A stretch of 64,000 nt of DNA. Origin: Methylobacterium tardum (GTDB taxonomy: Bacteria > Pseudomonadota > Alphaproteobacteria > Rhizobiales > Beijerinckiaceae). The stretch is taken from the NCBI RefSeq assembly GCF_023546765.1, contig NZ_CP097484.1, positions 2,574,001-2,638,000 on the forward strand, given 5' to 3'. The notes beneath the pieces were generated by a model. The model was not told the origin of the DNA. It saw nothing but the letters and a program-made list of their open reading frames with translations, and did no database searches. This document shows positions 20,712 to 30,091 of the stretch, piece by piece. The translations under genes and the position numbers were made by a program. Each line of letters starts with the position of its first letter. The stretch's first letter is position 1.

Positions 20712-21880
20712 ATGCGGGCGGGGGTGAACTGGGCGGGACGGCGCGGCGGACTTGCCCGCTTCCTGCTCCTGTACGCGGCGCTCTACGGAGCCTATGGCGG
20801 CCTGTCGCCGATCCTTCCGGCGTTCCTGGCGGCGCGCGGCCTGGATCCCGGCGCGATCGGCGTCCTGCTCGCCGCCGCGGGCGCCCTGCGCCTCGTGATC
20901 GGCCCGCTGGCCGGGTCGGTCGCGGACCGGCGCGGCGCGGGCCGTCCGATCCTGGCGGCGAGCCTCGCGCTGGCGGGCCTGGCCACCCTGGCCCATCTCC
21001 CGGGCACCGGGTTCGCCCAGCTGATCGGCCCGGCCCTCCTCTACGCGGCGGGGACGGCCGCCCCGGCGCCGCTGGCCGACGCGCTCGCGCTCGCCGCCGC
21101 GCGGCGGGCGGGACCGCGTTCCAGTACGGCTGGGTCCGCGCCGCCGGCTCGGCCGCCTTCATCGTCGGGACCGGCGCCGCGGGCTGGCTGATCGGGATCG
21201 TGGATCTCGCCGCCGCCCTGGCGGCGAGCGGAATCCTGTTCCTGGCCGCCGCCGCGGCGGCGCTGGCCCTGCCGGCGGTTTCGGCCGCGCCGGCCGAGAC
21301 CCGGCCGCCCCTGCGCGGCTTCGCCGACCTGGTCCGGCGCCCGCGCTTCCGCCGGACCGTGCTGGCGGCCGCCCTGGTGATCGGCGCCCACGCCCTGCAT
21401 GACGGCTTCGCCATGATCCTGTGGCGCGCGTCCGGGATCGGGGCCGGCACGGCCGGCCTGCTCTGGTCGGTGTCGGTGGCGGCCGAGGTGCTGGTCTTCC
21501 TGTTGGTCGGGCCGCTCCTGCTGGCGCGGATCGGACTCCCGGCCGGCGTCGCGGTGGCGGCCTGCGCCGGCGCGCTGCGCTGGGCGGTGCTGGGCTCGAC
21601 CGTCGCCGTGCCGTGGCTGGCCGCCGCGGAAGCGCTGCACGGCTTGAGCTTCGCGCTGCTGCACCTCGCCTGCCTCGGCCTGATCGAGGAGTCGACGCCG
21701 TCCCACCTGCGCGCGACCGCGCTCGCGCTCTACGGCACCTTCGGCCTCGGCCTGTCGGGCGTGCTGGCGACCCTTGCCTCCGGGGCGCTCTACGGATCCT
21801 TCGGCGGCCGGGCCTTCTGGGCGATGGCCGCCCTGAGCCTCGCCGCGCTGCCGCTGGTCCCCGGGTTGCGGCGTCGCTGA
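20712..21880 (+). pseudogene. MFS transporter, frameshifted as written
   Basis: An MFS permease of the HcaT/MFS_1-like type split between two frames. The first frame starts at ATG 20712 (MRAGVNWAGRRGG) and gives helices 1-4, with LYGAYGGLSPILPAFLA and the GSVADRRGAGRP loop. After AAARRAG near 21115 it runs into nonsense. The second frame carries on with GTAFQYGWVRAAGSAAF, LLWSVSVAAEVLVFLLVG and the remaining helices to the stop at 21880. Adding one G in GCGGGCGGGACC rejoins them into about 389 residues, the normal length. FQYGWVRAAGSAAF is a hallmark of this subfamily. Either a sequencing deletion or a recent inactivation. Confidence 0.8.
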
Positions 21881-21944
21881 GGCGGGGGTTCTTTTCCCGA
21901 GCCTGTGGTACGGACCCGGAACGGAGCCGCCCGAAAAGCCCTGC

Positions 21945-24149
21945 ATGCCCATCGTCGCCGAGATCCTGATCCCGCTGGCCCTCGATACGCCCTACAGCTA
22001 CGTGGTCCCGGCCGGGCTGGAGCTTGCCGCCGGCGACGTCGTCCAGGTCCCGCTGGGTCCGCGCGAGATCGTCGGGGTCGTCTGGGGGCTGGCCGAGACC
22101 GCCGGCGGCTCGAACCTGCGCCCGGTGACCGGCCGCCTGCCCTACCCGCCGCTCTCGGAGCCGCTGCGCAGCCTCGCCGACTGGATCGCCCGCTACACGC
22201 TGGCGCCGAAGGGCTCGGCGCTCGCCATGGTGCTGCGCCTGCCCGACGAGGCGGCCGCCGCCGAGACCGTCCGGGTCGCCGTGCGGATCACCGACAAGCC
22301 CCCGTCCCGGCCCACGCCGGCCCGGACCAAGGTGCTGGCCGTCGCCGTGGATGGCGCCCTGCGCGGGAAGAGCGCGCTGGCCAAGGAGGCGGGCGTCTCG
22401 CTCTCTGTGGTCGACGGCCTCATCGATGACGGCGTCCTGGAGACCGTGGCCGTGGAGCCCGAGCCGGTCGCGCCGCCGCCCGACCCCGACTCCCCGCGGA
22501 CGCCGCTCTCCCCAGCCCAGGCCGAGGCCGTGGCGGCCCTCATCGAACCGTTCCCCTGGCCGCCGTCCCTGTCCGCAGATCGCGCCGAGCCCGCGGAAAC
22601 CGACCTCAGGCCGGTCCTGCTGGAGGGCGTCACCGGCTCCGGCAAGACCGAGGTCTATTTCGAGGCGGTCGCCGCCTGCATCCGGGCGGGCCGGCAGGCG
22701 CTGATCCTGATGCCGGAGATCGCCCTGACGGCGCAGTTCCTTGACCGGTTCGCGGCCCGGTTCGGGGTGCGGCCGGCGGCGTGGCATTCCGGGATCGGCG
22801 GCAAGCGGCGCGAGCGCCTGCGGGCCGCGGTGGCCGAGGGCGAGGCACTCGTGGTGGTGGGCGCGCGCTCGGCCCTGTTCCTGCCCTTCGCCAGCCTCGG
22901 CCTGATCGTGGTCGATGAGGAGCACGAGACCGCCTACAAGCAGGAGGACGGCGTCCACTATCACGCCCGCGACATGGCGGTGGTGCGCGGGCGGCTGGAG
23001 GGCTGCCCGGTGGTGCTGACCTCGGCGACGCCCGCCATCGAGACCCGGGTCAATGCTGCCCGGGGGCGCTACCGGCACGTGCGGCTGCCCGAGCGATTCG
23101 GCGGACGGCGGCTGCCCGACATCGCCGCCATCGACATGCGCCTCGACCAGCCCGAGCGCGGCCGCTTCCTGAGCCCGCCGCTGGTCAGCGCCGTGAAGCA
23201 CACCCTGGAGCGTGGCGAGCAGGCGCTGCTGTTCCTCAACCGGCGGGGCTACGCGCCGCTGACCCTGTGCCGGGCCTGCGGGCACCGCTACCAGTGCAAG
23301 AACTGCTCGACCTGGCTGGTGGAGCACCGGTTCCGCCGGGCGCTCGTCTGCCACCAGTGCGGCTACGCTGAGCGCCGGCCGGAGGCCTGCACCGAGTGCG
23401 GTACCTTCGACAACCTCACCGCCTGCGGGCCGGGCGTCGAGCGGATCGCCGAGGAAGCCGCTGCGCTGTTTCCGGACCGGCGCGTCGTCGTGCTGTCGAG
23501 CGACTTTCCCGGCGGCGCCGAGCGCCTGCGGCAGGAACTCGACGCGGTGGCGGCCGGGGAATGCGATGTCGTCATCGGCACGCAGCTCGTGGCGAAGGGC
23601 CACAATTTCCCGTTCCTGACCCTGGTCGGCGTGCTCGACGCCGATATCGGCCTGACCTCGGGCGACCCGCGGGCGGCGGAGCGGACCTTCCAACTGCTCC
23701 AGCAGGTGACCGGCCGCGCCGGTCGCGGCGAGAAGCCCGGCCGGGCCCTCGTCCAGACCTACCAGCCGGACCATCCGGTGATCGCGGCCCTGCTGTCGGG
23801 CGACGCCGAGCGCTTCTACGCCGAGGAGATCGAGGCCCGCGAGGCGGCCGGCCTGCCGCCGTTCGGGCGGCTCGCGGCGCTGATCGTCTCGGCCAGCGAG
23901 CGCGAGGTGGCGGAGGCGCACGGGCAGGCGCTGGCCCGCGCCGCCGAGCCGCCCGAGGGCGTGATGGTCCTGGGGCCCGCCGAGGCGCCGCTGGCCCTGG
24001 TGCGCGGGCGATACCGGTTCCGGCTGCTGGTGAAGACCGAGCGCAACGTCGACCTGCAAGGCTACCTGCGCGCCTGGATCGCCCGCGGCCCGAAGGTGCG
24101 CGGCAACGTCCGGGTCGCCATCGATGTCGACCCGCAGAGCTTTTTGTAG
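21945..24149 (+). CDS. priA: primosomal protein N' (replication restart helicase PriA)
   Basis: A 734-residue PriA, a 3'-5' DNA helicase that restarts stalled replication forks. It has the N-terminal 3'-DNA-binding domain (IPLALDTPYSYVVPAGLE), Walker A GVTGSGKTEVYF near residue 230, DEEH box VVDEEHE near 323, and LTSATPAIET. The zinc-binding insert between about 440 and 485 has all eight cysteines (CRAC, CKNC, CHQC, CTEC). GTQLVAKGHNFP and QVTGRAGRGEKPG are helicase motifs V and VI. Length and motif order match the family. It is a conserved single-copy housekeeping gene. Confidence 0.96.
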   Translation: MPIVAEILIPLALDTPYSYVVPAGLELAAGDVVQVPLGPREIVGVVWGLAETAGGSNLRPVTGRLPYPPLSEPLRSLADWIARYTLAPKGSALAMVLRLPDEAAAAETVRVAVRITDKPPSRPTPARTKVLAVAVDGALRGKSALAKEAGVSLSVVDGLIDDGVLETVAVEPEPVAPPPDPDSPRTPLSPAQAEAVAALIEPFPWPPSLSADRAEPAETDLRPVLLEGVTGSGKTEVYFEAVAACIRAGRQALILMPEIALTAQFLDRFAARFGVRPAAWHSGIGGKRRERLRAAVAEGEALVVVGARSALFLPFASLGLIVVDEEHETAYKQEDGVHYHARDMAVVRGRLEGCPVVLTSATPAIETRVNAARGRYRHVRLPERFGGRRLPDIAAIDMRLDQPERGRFLSPPLVSAVKHTLERGEQALLFLNRRGYAPLTLCRACGHRYQCKNCSTWLVEHRFRRALVCHQCGYAERRPEACTECGTFDNLTACGPGVERIAEEAAALFPDRRVVVLSSDFPGGAERLRQELDAVAAGECDVVIGTQLVAKGHNFPFLTLVGVLDADIGLTSGDPRAAERTFQLLQQVTGRAGRGEKPGRALVQTYQPDHPVIAALLSGDAERFYAEEIEAREAAGLPPFGRLAALIVSASEREVAEAHGQALARAAEPPEGVMVLGPAEAPLALVRGRYRFRLLVKTERNVDLQGYLRAWIARGPKVRGNVRVAIDVDPQSFL

Positions 24150-24324
24150 GAGACTTCGCGGGCTTCCCGGCGAAGCCGAATCCGGATCGCCCGCCGGAAG
24201 TATGAGAGCAGGGGTTCAGAGCCGTGTCCGATCGCGGCGCGATCGGGTATGGCTCTTGCCACGGGCGGCGGACCCTGGCCGGAGACCGGCGACGGGACGC
24301 GGGCGGTTCCCGGAGGAGCGATCA

Positions 24325-24686
24325 GTGCTGACCTACACCAAGACGCCGGATTCCAATGTCGCCGAGATCGTGGTCGACGGGAAGATCACCGACGAGGAGA
24401 TGAACGCGGCGATGACCGCCATGAAGGCCGACCTCGACAAGGGCGGCAAGATCAAGCTGCTGGAGGATATCCGCGCCTTCGAGGGCATGGAGCCGGCGGC
24501 CTTCTTCAAGGACCCCCGCGTCGGCTTCTCGATGATGAAGAGCGTCAGCCACGTCGCCCTGGTGACGGACGCACCGTGGCTGAAGGCACTTGCCGAGACG
24601 TTCAACTTCGTCTCGCCGACTCAGATCAAGGTGTTCGAGCGCGCCCGCCTCGACGAGGCGCGCACCGGCTCGCCGCGGCGGCCTGA
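24325..24686 (+). pseudogene. SpoIIAA-like (STAS-type) protein, frameshifted near its end as written
   Basis: GTG 24325, preceded by GGAGGAG, opens a small STAS-like protein (LTYTKTPDSNVAEIVVDGK, then a FEGMEPAAFFKDPRVGFS region and HVALVTDAPWLKAL). Family members are about 120 residues and end in a short …ARAWLAA tail. Here the frame reads …RLDEARTGSPRRPE and runs on to 24936 over the opposite-strand gene. One base added near 24665 (ACC-GG-CTC) would give EARTWLAAAA and a stop at 24684-24686, exactly family length (120 residues). STAS domains mediate protein or lipid interaction; no partner is adjacent. Confidence 0.65.
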
Positions 24687-24692
24687 GCGCCG

Positions 24693-25082
24693 TCAATCGG
24701 CCTGCGCGGTGCGGGTATCGCTGCGCCACGCGGTCCAGTGGCCGGAGCAGAGCGACGACACCTTCCAGGTGCCCGCGCCGCTGCCGGACTGGAGCCGCCC
24801 GGTCCCGGTGCCGCTCGCCGTCCCGTTGCTGACGGTCAGCCCGACGCTGCCGTCGGCGCCGACATGCCCGTTCACCCGGGCGCCCGCGCCGCCCGAGATG
24901 AGCTGCACCTGCCCCTCGCGGATGGCGAGCGCGTAGGTGTACCGGGCGCTGCACAGGCCGCTTTCCGTCACCAGCTCCACCGACCAACGCCCGTTATGCG
25001 TGCTCGGCTCCGCGCTGGCGGGCAGGCATGTCGGAAGGGTCAGGCCGGCGGCGAGGGCCGCGACCGCGGTCAGCTTGATCAT
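24693..25082 (-). CDS. small secreted protein of unknown function
   Basis: A 129-residue protein from ATG 25082 (MIKLTAVAALAAGLT), with a Sec signal peptide ending near residue 28 (CLPASA). The mature part has the pattern NGRWSVELVTESGLC, RYTYALAIREGQVQL, GHVGADGSVGLTVSNG and GTGTGRLQSGSGAGTWKVSS, a beta-rich fold with two cysteines that may pair. Similar one-domain secreted proteins are widespread in Hyphomicrobiales, usually labelled hypothetical. A longer start at 25217 would put an Arg-rich stretch ahead of the signal peptide and is unlikely. The role is unknown. Confidence 0.7.
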   Translation of the reverse strand: MIKLTAVAALAAGLTLPTCLPASAEPSTHNGRWSVELVTESGLCSARYTYALAIREGQVQLISGGAGARVNGHVGADGSVGLTVSNGTASGTGTGRLQSGSGAGTWKVSSLCSGHWTAWRSDTRTAQAD

Positions 25083-25336
25083 GCGGGAAAACTCTCGACG
25101 TTGTGCGCGCCGCCTCGTGCAGCGCGCGTGGTCAGTCTCGTTGATGAAGGATGACGCGAGCCTGAACGAAAGAAACGGCGAGAGTATGACCGCGAGCGGT
25201 TCGATGACGACTGGCATCGGCCGGCGCGATGACGCGATGAATAGTCAAGCTCGCGTCGGCCGATGCTGGGACTTGATCTCGGAAGCCGGACGTTCTTCCA
25301 CCGCGCCCCGGCTTCTCATCTGAAGCGCGGCCGGCC

Positions 25337-26731
25337 CTATCCCACCGGCGGCCGGCGCAGGTGCCAGTCGGTCGCGCGCTGGTAGGCCTGCCCGATCCGC
25401 AGGGCCATGGCCTCGTCGTAGCCCCGGCAGACGATCTGGAGCGAGAGCGGCAGGCCGGAGGCGGTGAAGCCGTCCGGCAGAGCCAGGGCGCAGAGATCGA
25501 GCAGGTTGCCGAACCGGGTGAAACGGGACGGCAGATGCGCCTCGTCGACCTCGGACAGAGCCACGGCCGCGCATTCGGTCGTCGGCGTCAGCAGGGCGTC
25601 GATCCCGTCCAGGGCGGCCGCGTAGTGCAGCTTCATCGCGGCGCGGCGGTGGAGCGTGCCGAGGTATTCCTGCGCCGAGACCTTGGCGCCGGCCAGGATC
25701 CGGGCCCGGACGGCGTCACCGAGCTGCGCGGCCGGATCCTCGGCCAGCGCGCCGTTGACGAAATAGGCCTCGGCATTGGTGATGCCGCTCATCGCCACGC
25801 AGTCGCTGAACCGGAACGGCAGCGCGACATCGACGATCTCGGCCCCCTGTGCGGCCAGGATCTCCAGAGCCGCGTCGTAGGCGGCCAGCATATCGGCGGC
25901 GACGCCCTCCCGCTCGGCCGCCGGCATGCGCCCGAGCCGCAGGCCGCGCACGCCGCGGTTGAGCGTCGCCCAAGGCGCGTCCGGCTGGATGCCGCGGGTA
26001 GACGGATCGAGGGGATCGGGTCCGGAGATCGCCTCGTAGAGGAGTGCGGCGTCCTCCACGGTGCGGGCCAGCGGACCGGGCGAGTCCAGGGTGGTCGAGA
26101 GCGGCACGATCCCCCAGGTCGAGACGCGCCCGACCGTCACCTTGAGGCCCGTCAGCCCGCAGAAGGCCGAGGGCAGGCGCACCGAGCCGCCGGTATCGGT
26201 GCCGATGCCCCAGGGCGCCATCCGGGCCGCGACCGCGACGCCGGTGCCGCTGCTCGACCCGCCGGGCGTGCGCGGCGTCTCGAAATCCCAGGGGTTCCAG
26301 GGCGTTCCGAGATGCTGGTTGGTGCCCCAGCCACCGTAGGCGAACTCCACCGTGTGGGTCTTGCCGAGGACGATCATGCCCTGGCCGATCAGCCGCCGGG
26401 CGATCGTGGCCGTGCGCTCGGCCCGGCGCGCCCGGTGGGCGGCGGAGCCGCCCATGGTGATCCGGCCGTCCAGGTCGATCAGGTCCTTGAGCACCACCGG
26501 GACGCCGTGAAGCGGTCCCACCGCGTGGCCCGACCGGATCGCCCGGTCGGCGCCTTCGGCGGCGAGGCGCGCATCGGCGCCGAAGACTTCCGTGAAGGCC
26601 TGGAGCTTCGGTTCCAGCTGTTCAACCCGGCTGAGCAGCGCGTCGACCGCGTCGACCGGCGAGAGGCTGCGCGACCGGATTGCTTGGCCGAGCTCGGCCG
26701 CGGAGGCGTGGATGGGATCGATATCGGGCAT
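25337..26731 (-). CDS. amidase signature family protein, catabolic cluster
   Basis: A 464-residue amidase with ATG 26731 (MPDIDPIHASAAELG). The triad is visible: Lys82 in VVLKDLIDLDG, Ser160 in TPGGSSSGTGVAVAA, nucleophile Ser183 in GTDTGGSVRLP. The family hydrolyses carboxamides, including those of peptides, carbamoyl compounds and Glu-tRNA precursors; no GatB or GatC is near, so a catabolic role is more likely. It lies 5 bp downstream of the stop of the peptide-type binding-protein gene on the same strand, indicating an operon in which imported material is hydrolysed. Confidence 0.9.
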   Translation of the reverse strand: MPDIDPIHASAAELGQAIRSRSLSPVDAVDALLSRVEQLEPKLQAFTEVFGADARLAAEGADRAIRSGHAVGPLHGVPVVLKDLIDLDGRITMGGSAAHRARRAERTATIARRLIGQGMIVLGKTHTVEFAYGGWGTNQHLGTPWNPWDFETPRTPGGSSSGTGVAVAARMAPWGIGTDTGGSVRLPSAFCGLTGLKVTVGRVSTWGIVPLSTTLDSPGPLARTVEDAALLYEAISGPDPLDPSTRGIQPDAPWATLNRGVRGLRLGRMPAAEREGVAADMLAAYDAALEILAAQGAEIVDVALPFRFSDCVAMSGITNAEAYFVNGALAEDPAAQLGDAVRARILAGAKVSAQEYLGTLHRRAAMKLHYAAALDGIDALLTPTTECAAVALSEVDEAHLPSRFTRFGNLLDLCALALPDGFTASGLPLSLQIVCRGYDEAMALRIGQAYQRATDWHLRRPPVG

Positions 26732-26736
26732 CGGAC

Positions 26737-28338
26737 TTACTGCACGCTGACGAGGGTGAGGTCGACGAACCAGGATTGCGGCGAGACGAAGCCGTGGATC
26801 TTCTTCGACATCCCGCGGGGATTGAGGTCGTGGACGACGAACAGCCACGGCGGATTGTCCACGAGGCGCTCGTGGGCGATCTTGGTCTGCGCGTCGATCA
26901 CCTTGGCGTCGGTGGTCTCGGCGAGCGCCTTGAGGGCGGCGTCGAACTGGTCGTCCTTCCAGGTCGGGAAGTTGAAGCCGTTCGGCGGGAACCGGTCGCC
27001 CGCGAAGTAGCGCGCCATGACGGCGGCGTCCGACGAGGGCGAGGACACGTTGAGCGCCATCGCGCCCTGGAGGCTCGGCGCGTCGGGCAGTGCCCGGCCG
27101 CCGTTCAGCAGCACCTGCCACTCGACCACGTTGAAGCTGACATCGACGTTGCAAGCCTGCTTCAGGTTCTCCTGAAGGTACTCGTTCATCGGCATCGGCA
27201 GCATCTGGCCCGAGCCGGACGAGGAGATCATCACCTTGAGGCTGAGCGGCTTCTTGTCGGTGTAGCCGGCCTCGGCCAGAAGCGCTTTCCCCTTGGCGGC
27301 GTCGAACGTGTAGTGATTCTTCGGGCTGCCGAAATTCGGGTCCTTGTCGTTGAGCCAGCCCGAGGCTGGCTCGGCCGTGCCGTTGAGCAGTTCGGCGATG
27401 CCGGCCCGGTCGATGCAGTAATTCAGGCCCTGCCGGACGCGCACGTCCTTCAGAGGGCTGTCCTTGGCGCCGATGTTGAAGAAATACGGCCAGACATGCG
27501 GGTACGAGCCCGTGGTGATGGTGAAGCCCGCCTGCTTCAGCGACGGGATCGCGTCGGGCGCCGGGACCTCGATCCAGTCGACCTGACCGGCGCGGAGCGC
27601 CGCCACCCGGGCGTTGGCCTCCGGGATCGGCATCAGCCGGACCTTGTCGACCTTGGCCATCCGGTTCGGGTCCCAGTAGCCGTCGTTTTTGGCAAGATCG
27701 ACAGCCTCCCGCGGCGCGACGCGGGTGATCCTGAACGGGCCGGTGCCGGCCGCCGGCAGCGCGGCCACCTTGCTCCAGTCGCGGCCGGCCTTCTCGAACG
27801 AGGCCGGCGAGGTGAACAGCAGGTAGACCACCATGTAGGGGAAGTAGGACGCCACCTGCGTGGTGGTGATCTGGACCGTCGCGTCGTCGATCTTCTTGTA
27901 CGATCCGACCAGCGGCGCCCGGGCGCGGGAGATGCCGGCGCCCTGCGCCTCGAATTGCGGGCTGTCGTTCTTGAAGTAGCGGTCGAGGTTCCAGATCACC
28001 GCATCGGCGTTGAACGGCGTGCCATCATGGAATTTGACCCCCTGGCGCAGGTGGAAGGTCCAGACAGCCTTGTCGTTCGGATCCTGCTCCCAGCTTTCGG
28101 CGAGCGCCGGGACGATGCCGGCGAGCTTGGTGGTACTTTTGAGATCCCACTGCACCAGCCCCTCGAAGATCGGGTAGCCGAGGAAGCGCATGCCCTCGAA
28201 GCCGTTGTTCGGCATGCCCGTGGTCGTGGGGATGTCGGACGCCGTCATGGCGATGCGCAGCACGCTCTCGGCGCTGGCCGGCGCGGTCAGAGCAACGGTA
28301 CCGGCCAGGGCGGCGGCAATCAGGCGGCGAATTGTCAT
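26737..28338 (-). CDS. ABC transporter substrate-binding protein, peptide/opine family (SBP_bac_5)
   Basis: A 533-residue binding protein of the DppA/OppA family. ATG 28338 begins a signal peptide (MTIRRLIAAALAGTVALTAPASA) ending near residue 23. Typical features are LAESWEQDPNDKAVWTFHLR, GVKFHDGTPFNADAVIWNLD, FYTR-like TGPFRITRVAPREAVDL, DPNRMAKVDKVRL and VRQGLNYCIDRAGIAELL. Ligands of this family include di- and oligopeptides, opines, nickel complexes and glutathione. No permease or ATPase gene follows; the next gene is an amidase. It is transcribed away from the ThDP enzyme gene, across a 184-bp gap with two hairpins. Confidence 0.88.
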   Translation of the reverse strand: MTIRRLIAAALAGTVALTAPASAESVLRIAMTASDIPTTTGMPNNGFEGMRFLGYPIFEGLVQWDLKSTTKLAGIVPALAESWEQDPNDKAVWTFHLRQGVKFHDGTPFNADAVIWNLDRYFKNDSPQFEAQGAGISRARAPLVGSYKKIDDATVQITTTQVASYFPYMVVYLLFTSPASFEKAGRDWSKVAALPAAGTGPFRITRVAPREAVDLAKNDGYWDPNRMAKVDKVRLMPIPEANARVAALRAGQVDWIEVPAPDAIPSLKQAGFTITTGSYPHVWPYFFNIGAKDSPLKDVRVRQGLNYCIDRAGIAELLNGTAEPASGWLNDKDPNFGSPKNHYTFDAAKGKALLAEAGYTDKKPLSLKVMISSSGSGQMLPMPMNEYLQENLKQACNVDVSFNVVEWQVLLNGGRALPDAPSLQGAMALNVSSPSSDAAVMARYFAGDRFPPNGFNFPTWKDDQFDAALKALAETTDAKVIDAQTKIAHERLVDNPPWLFVVHDLNPRGMSKKIHGFVSPQSWFVDLTLVSVQ

Positions 28339-28446
28339 GTGCTTCCATTCGTCGAAGTTGCGGCGCGCCAACCGCAAATCCCGCGCCACGCTCAGGCTTA
28401 GGCCCTGCGTCCGGCGAACAGAAGAGGCCGGACGTCGCCCCTTGCG

Positions 28447-28467
28447 CGTGGCGCCGGCTGCGCCACG
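28447..28467. promoter_or_regulatory. perfect hairpin in the divergent gap of the catabolic cluster
   Basis: CGTGGCGC (28447-28454), CGGCT loop, GCGCCACG (28460-28467): a perfect 8-bp inverted repeat between the divergent binding-protein and ThDP-enzyme genes, next to an AT-rich GTAATACAAAATG. It could be an operator shared by the two transcripts. The regulator is unknown and none is encoded in the cluster. Confidence 0.4.
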
Positions 28468-28522
28468 GTAATACAAAATGCGAGTCACCGGCCGGCTGGG
28501 CCGGCGCGCGAGGGAGCTGCCC

Positions 28523-30091
28523 GTGAGCGATGGAACGCCGAGCACCATGAACGGAGCCGAGAGCCTCGTCCGGACCCTCGTGGAGGGCGGGGTCGAGGTC
28601 TGCTTCACCAATCCCGGCACCTCGGAGATGCACTTCGTCGCCGCCCTCGACCGGGTCGAGGGCATGCGCTGCGTCCTGTTCCTGTTCGAGGGCGGAGCGA
28701 CCGGCGCGGCGGACGGCTACGCCCGAATGGCCGACAAGCCGGCCTCGACGCTGCTCCATCTCGGGCCCGGCCTCGCCAACGGGCTCGCCAATCTCCACAA
28801 CGCCAAGAAGGCGCGCACCCCCGTCGTCAACATCGTCGGCGAGCACGCGACCTATCATCGGGAGTACAACGCGCCGCTGACCTCCGACATCGAGGGTCTG
28901 GCCCACCCGATGTCGTCCTGGGTGCGGACCGGGATGAGCGCCGGCGAGATCGGCCCGGACGGCGCCGCCGCCATCGCGGCCGCCCGCACCGCCCCGGGTC
29001 AGGTCGCGACCCTGATCCTGCCGGCCAACACCGCCTGGGATCCCGGCACCGGTCCGGCGCCCGTGCCCGACGTCCCCGCGCGGGCGAAGGCCGGCGACGA
29101 CGCGATCGCGGCCGCCGTGAAGGCGCTGCAAAGCGGCGAGAAGGTGCTCCTTCATCTCGGCGACCGGGCCGTGCGGAGCGAGGGCCGGGTGCTCGCCGAC
29201 CGGATCGCCCGCAAGACCGGCGCGCAGATGCTGGCGATGACCTCCAATGCCCGGATCGACCGTGGCGCCGGCACCGTGCCGATCGAGCGCCTGCCCTACC
29301 CGATCGACCAGGGCATCGCGGCGCTGAAGGATTTCCGCCACATCATCCTGATCGGCGCGACCCCGCCGGTGGGCTTCTTCGCCTATCCCGGCAAGCCGAG
29401 CCTGCTGGCGCCGGAGGGCAGCACGACGATCACGCTGGCGACACCTGAGGAGGACCAGATCGACGCCCTGGAGCGGCTGGCCGAGGCCGTCGCGGCCCCG
29501 CCGGCCGAGCCGGTCGCCGTCGGGCCCCGCCCGAAGCTCCCGACCGCCGGCCCTCTCGACCAGGATACGATCGGGCAGGTGCTCGGCGCGCTAATCCCGG
29601 AGGGCGCGGTGATCTGCGACGAGTCGATCACCACGGGCCGCAACTTCTTCGCCCTCACCCGGGACGCGGCGCCCCACACTTGGCTCCAGCTCAGCGGCGG
29701 CTCGATCGGCCTCGGCATCCCGATGGCGACCGGCGCGGCAATCGCCTGCCCGGACCGCAAGGTGATCAACCTCCAGGCCGATGGCAGCGGGCTCTACACG
29801 GTGCAGGCGCTCTGGACCCAGGCCCGCGAGCGCCTCGACGTGGTGACTCTGGTCTGGTCGAACCGGTCCTACGCGATCCTGCGGGCCGAGCTCGCCAATG
29901 TCGGCGCCCTCAATCCCGGCCCGAAGGCGCTCGGCATGCTGAGCCTCGACGAGCCGGCGGTGGATTGGGTGAGCCTCGCCAAAGGGTTCGGGGTCGAGGG
30001 ACGGCGGGTCGCAACGCTCACCGACTTCATCGCGGCGTTCGAGCACGCTCTGGCCAATCCGGGGCCGCACCTCATCGAAGTGGCTCTGTGA
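28523..30091 (+). CDS. thiamine-diphosphate enzyme, acetolactate synthase large subunit-like
   Basis: A 522-residue ThDP-dependent enzyme related to acetolactate synthase and benzoylformate decarboxylase. GTG 28523 (VSDGTPSTMNGAESL) is preceded by GAGGGAG; ATG 28478 and ATG 28547 are alternatives. The N-terminal domain has FTNPGTSEMHFVAALD and the catalytic Glu in LFEGGATGAADGYARM (about residue 48). The central domain is degenerate, and the ThDP domain has INLQADGSGLYTVQALW, where the usual GDG reads ADG, with Asn in VWSNRSYAI. No small regulatory subunit is adjacent, and the context is catabolic, so branched-chain amino acid synthesis is unlikely. The reaction is unknown. The stop overlaps the next gene (GTGA). 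Confidence 0.82.
   Translation: MSDGTPSTMNGAESLVRTLVEGGVEVCFTNPGTSEMHFVAALDRVEGMRCVLFLFEGGATGAADGYARMADKPASTLLHLGPGLANGLANLHNAKKARTPVVNIVGEHATYHREYNAPLTSDIEGLAHPMSSWVRTGMSAGEIGPDGAAAIAAARTAPGQVATLILPANTAWDPGTGPAPVPDVPARAKAGDDAIAAAVKALQSGEKVLLHLGDRAVRSEGRVLADRIARKTGAQMLAMTSNARIDRGAGTVPIERLPYPIDQGIAALKDFRHIILIGATPPVGFFAYPGKPSLLAPEGSTTITLATPEEDQIDALERLAEAVAAPPAEPVAVGPRPKLPTAGPLDQDTIGQVLGALIPEGAVICDESITTGRNFFALTRDAAPHTWLQLSGGSIGLGIPMATGAAIACPDRKVINLQADGSGLYTVQALWTQARERLDVVTLVWSNRSYAILRAELANVGALNPGPKALGMLSLDEPAVDWVSLAKGFGVEGRRVATLTDFIAAFEHALANPGPHLIEVAL

Noticed and set aside
21159..24059. 966-residue open frame opposite priA
   Set aside because: Antisense shadow of a motif-complete PriA; the second half is Arg/Ser low-complexity.
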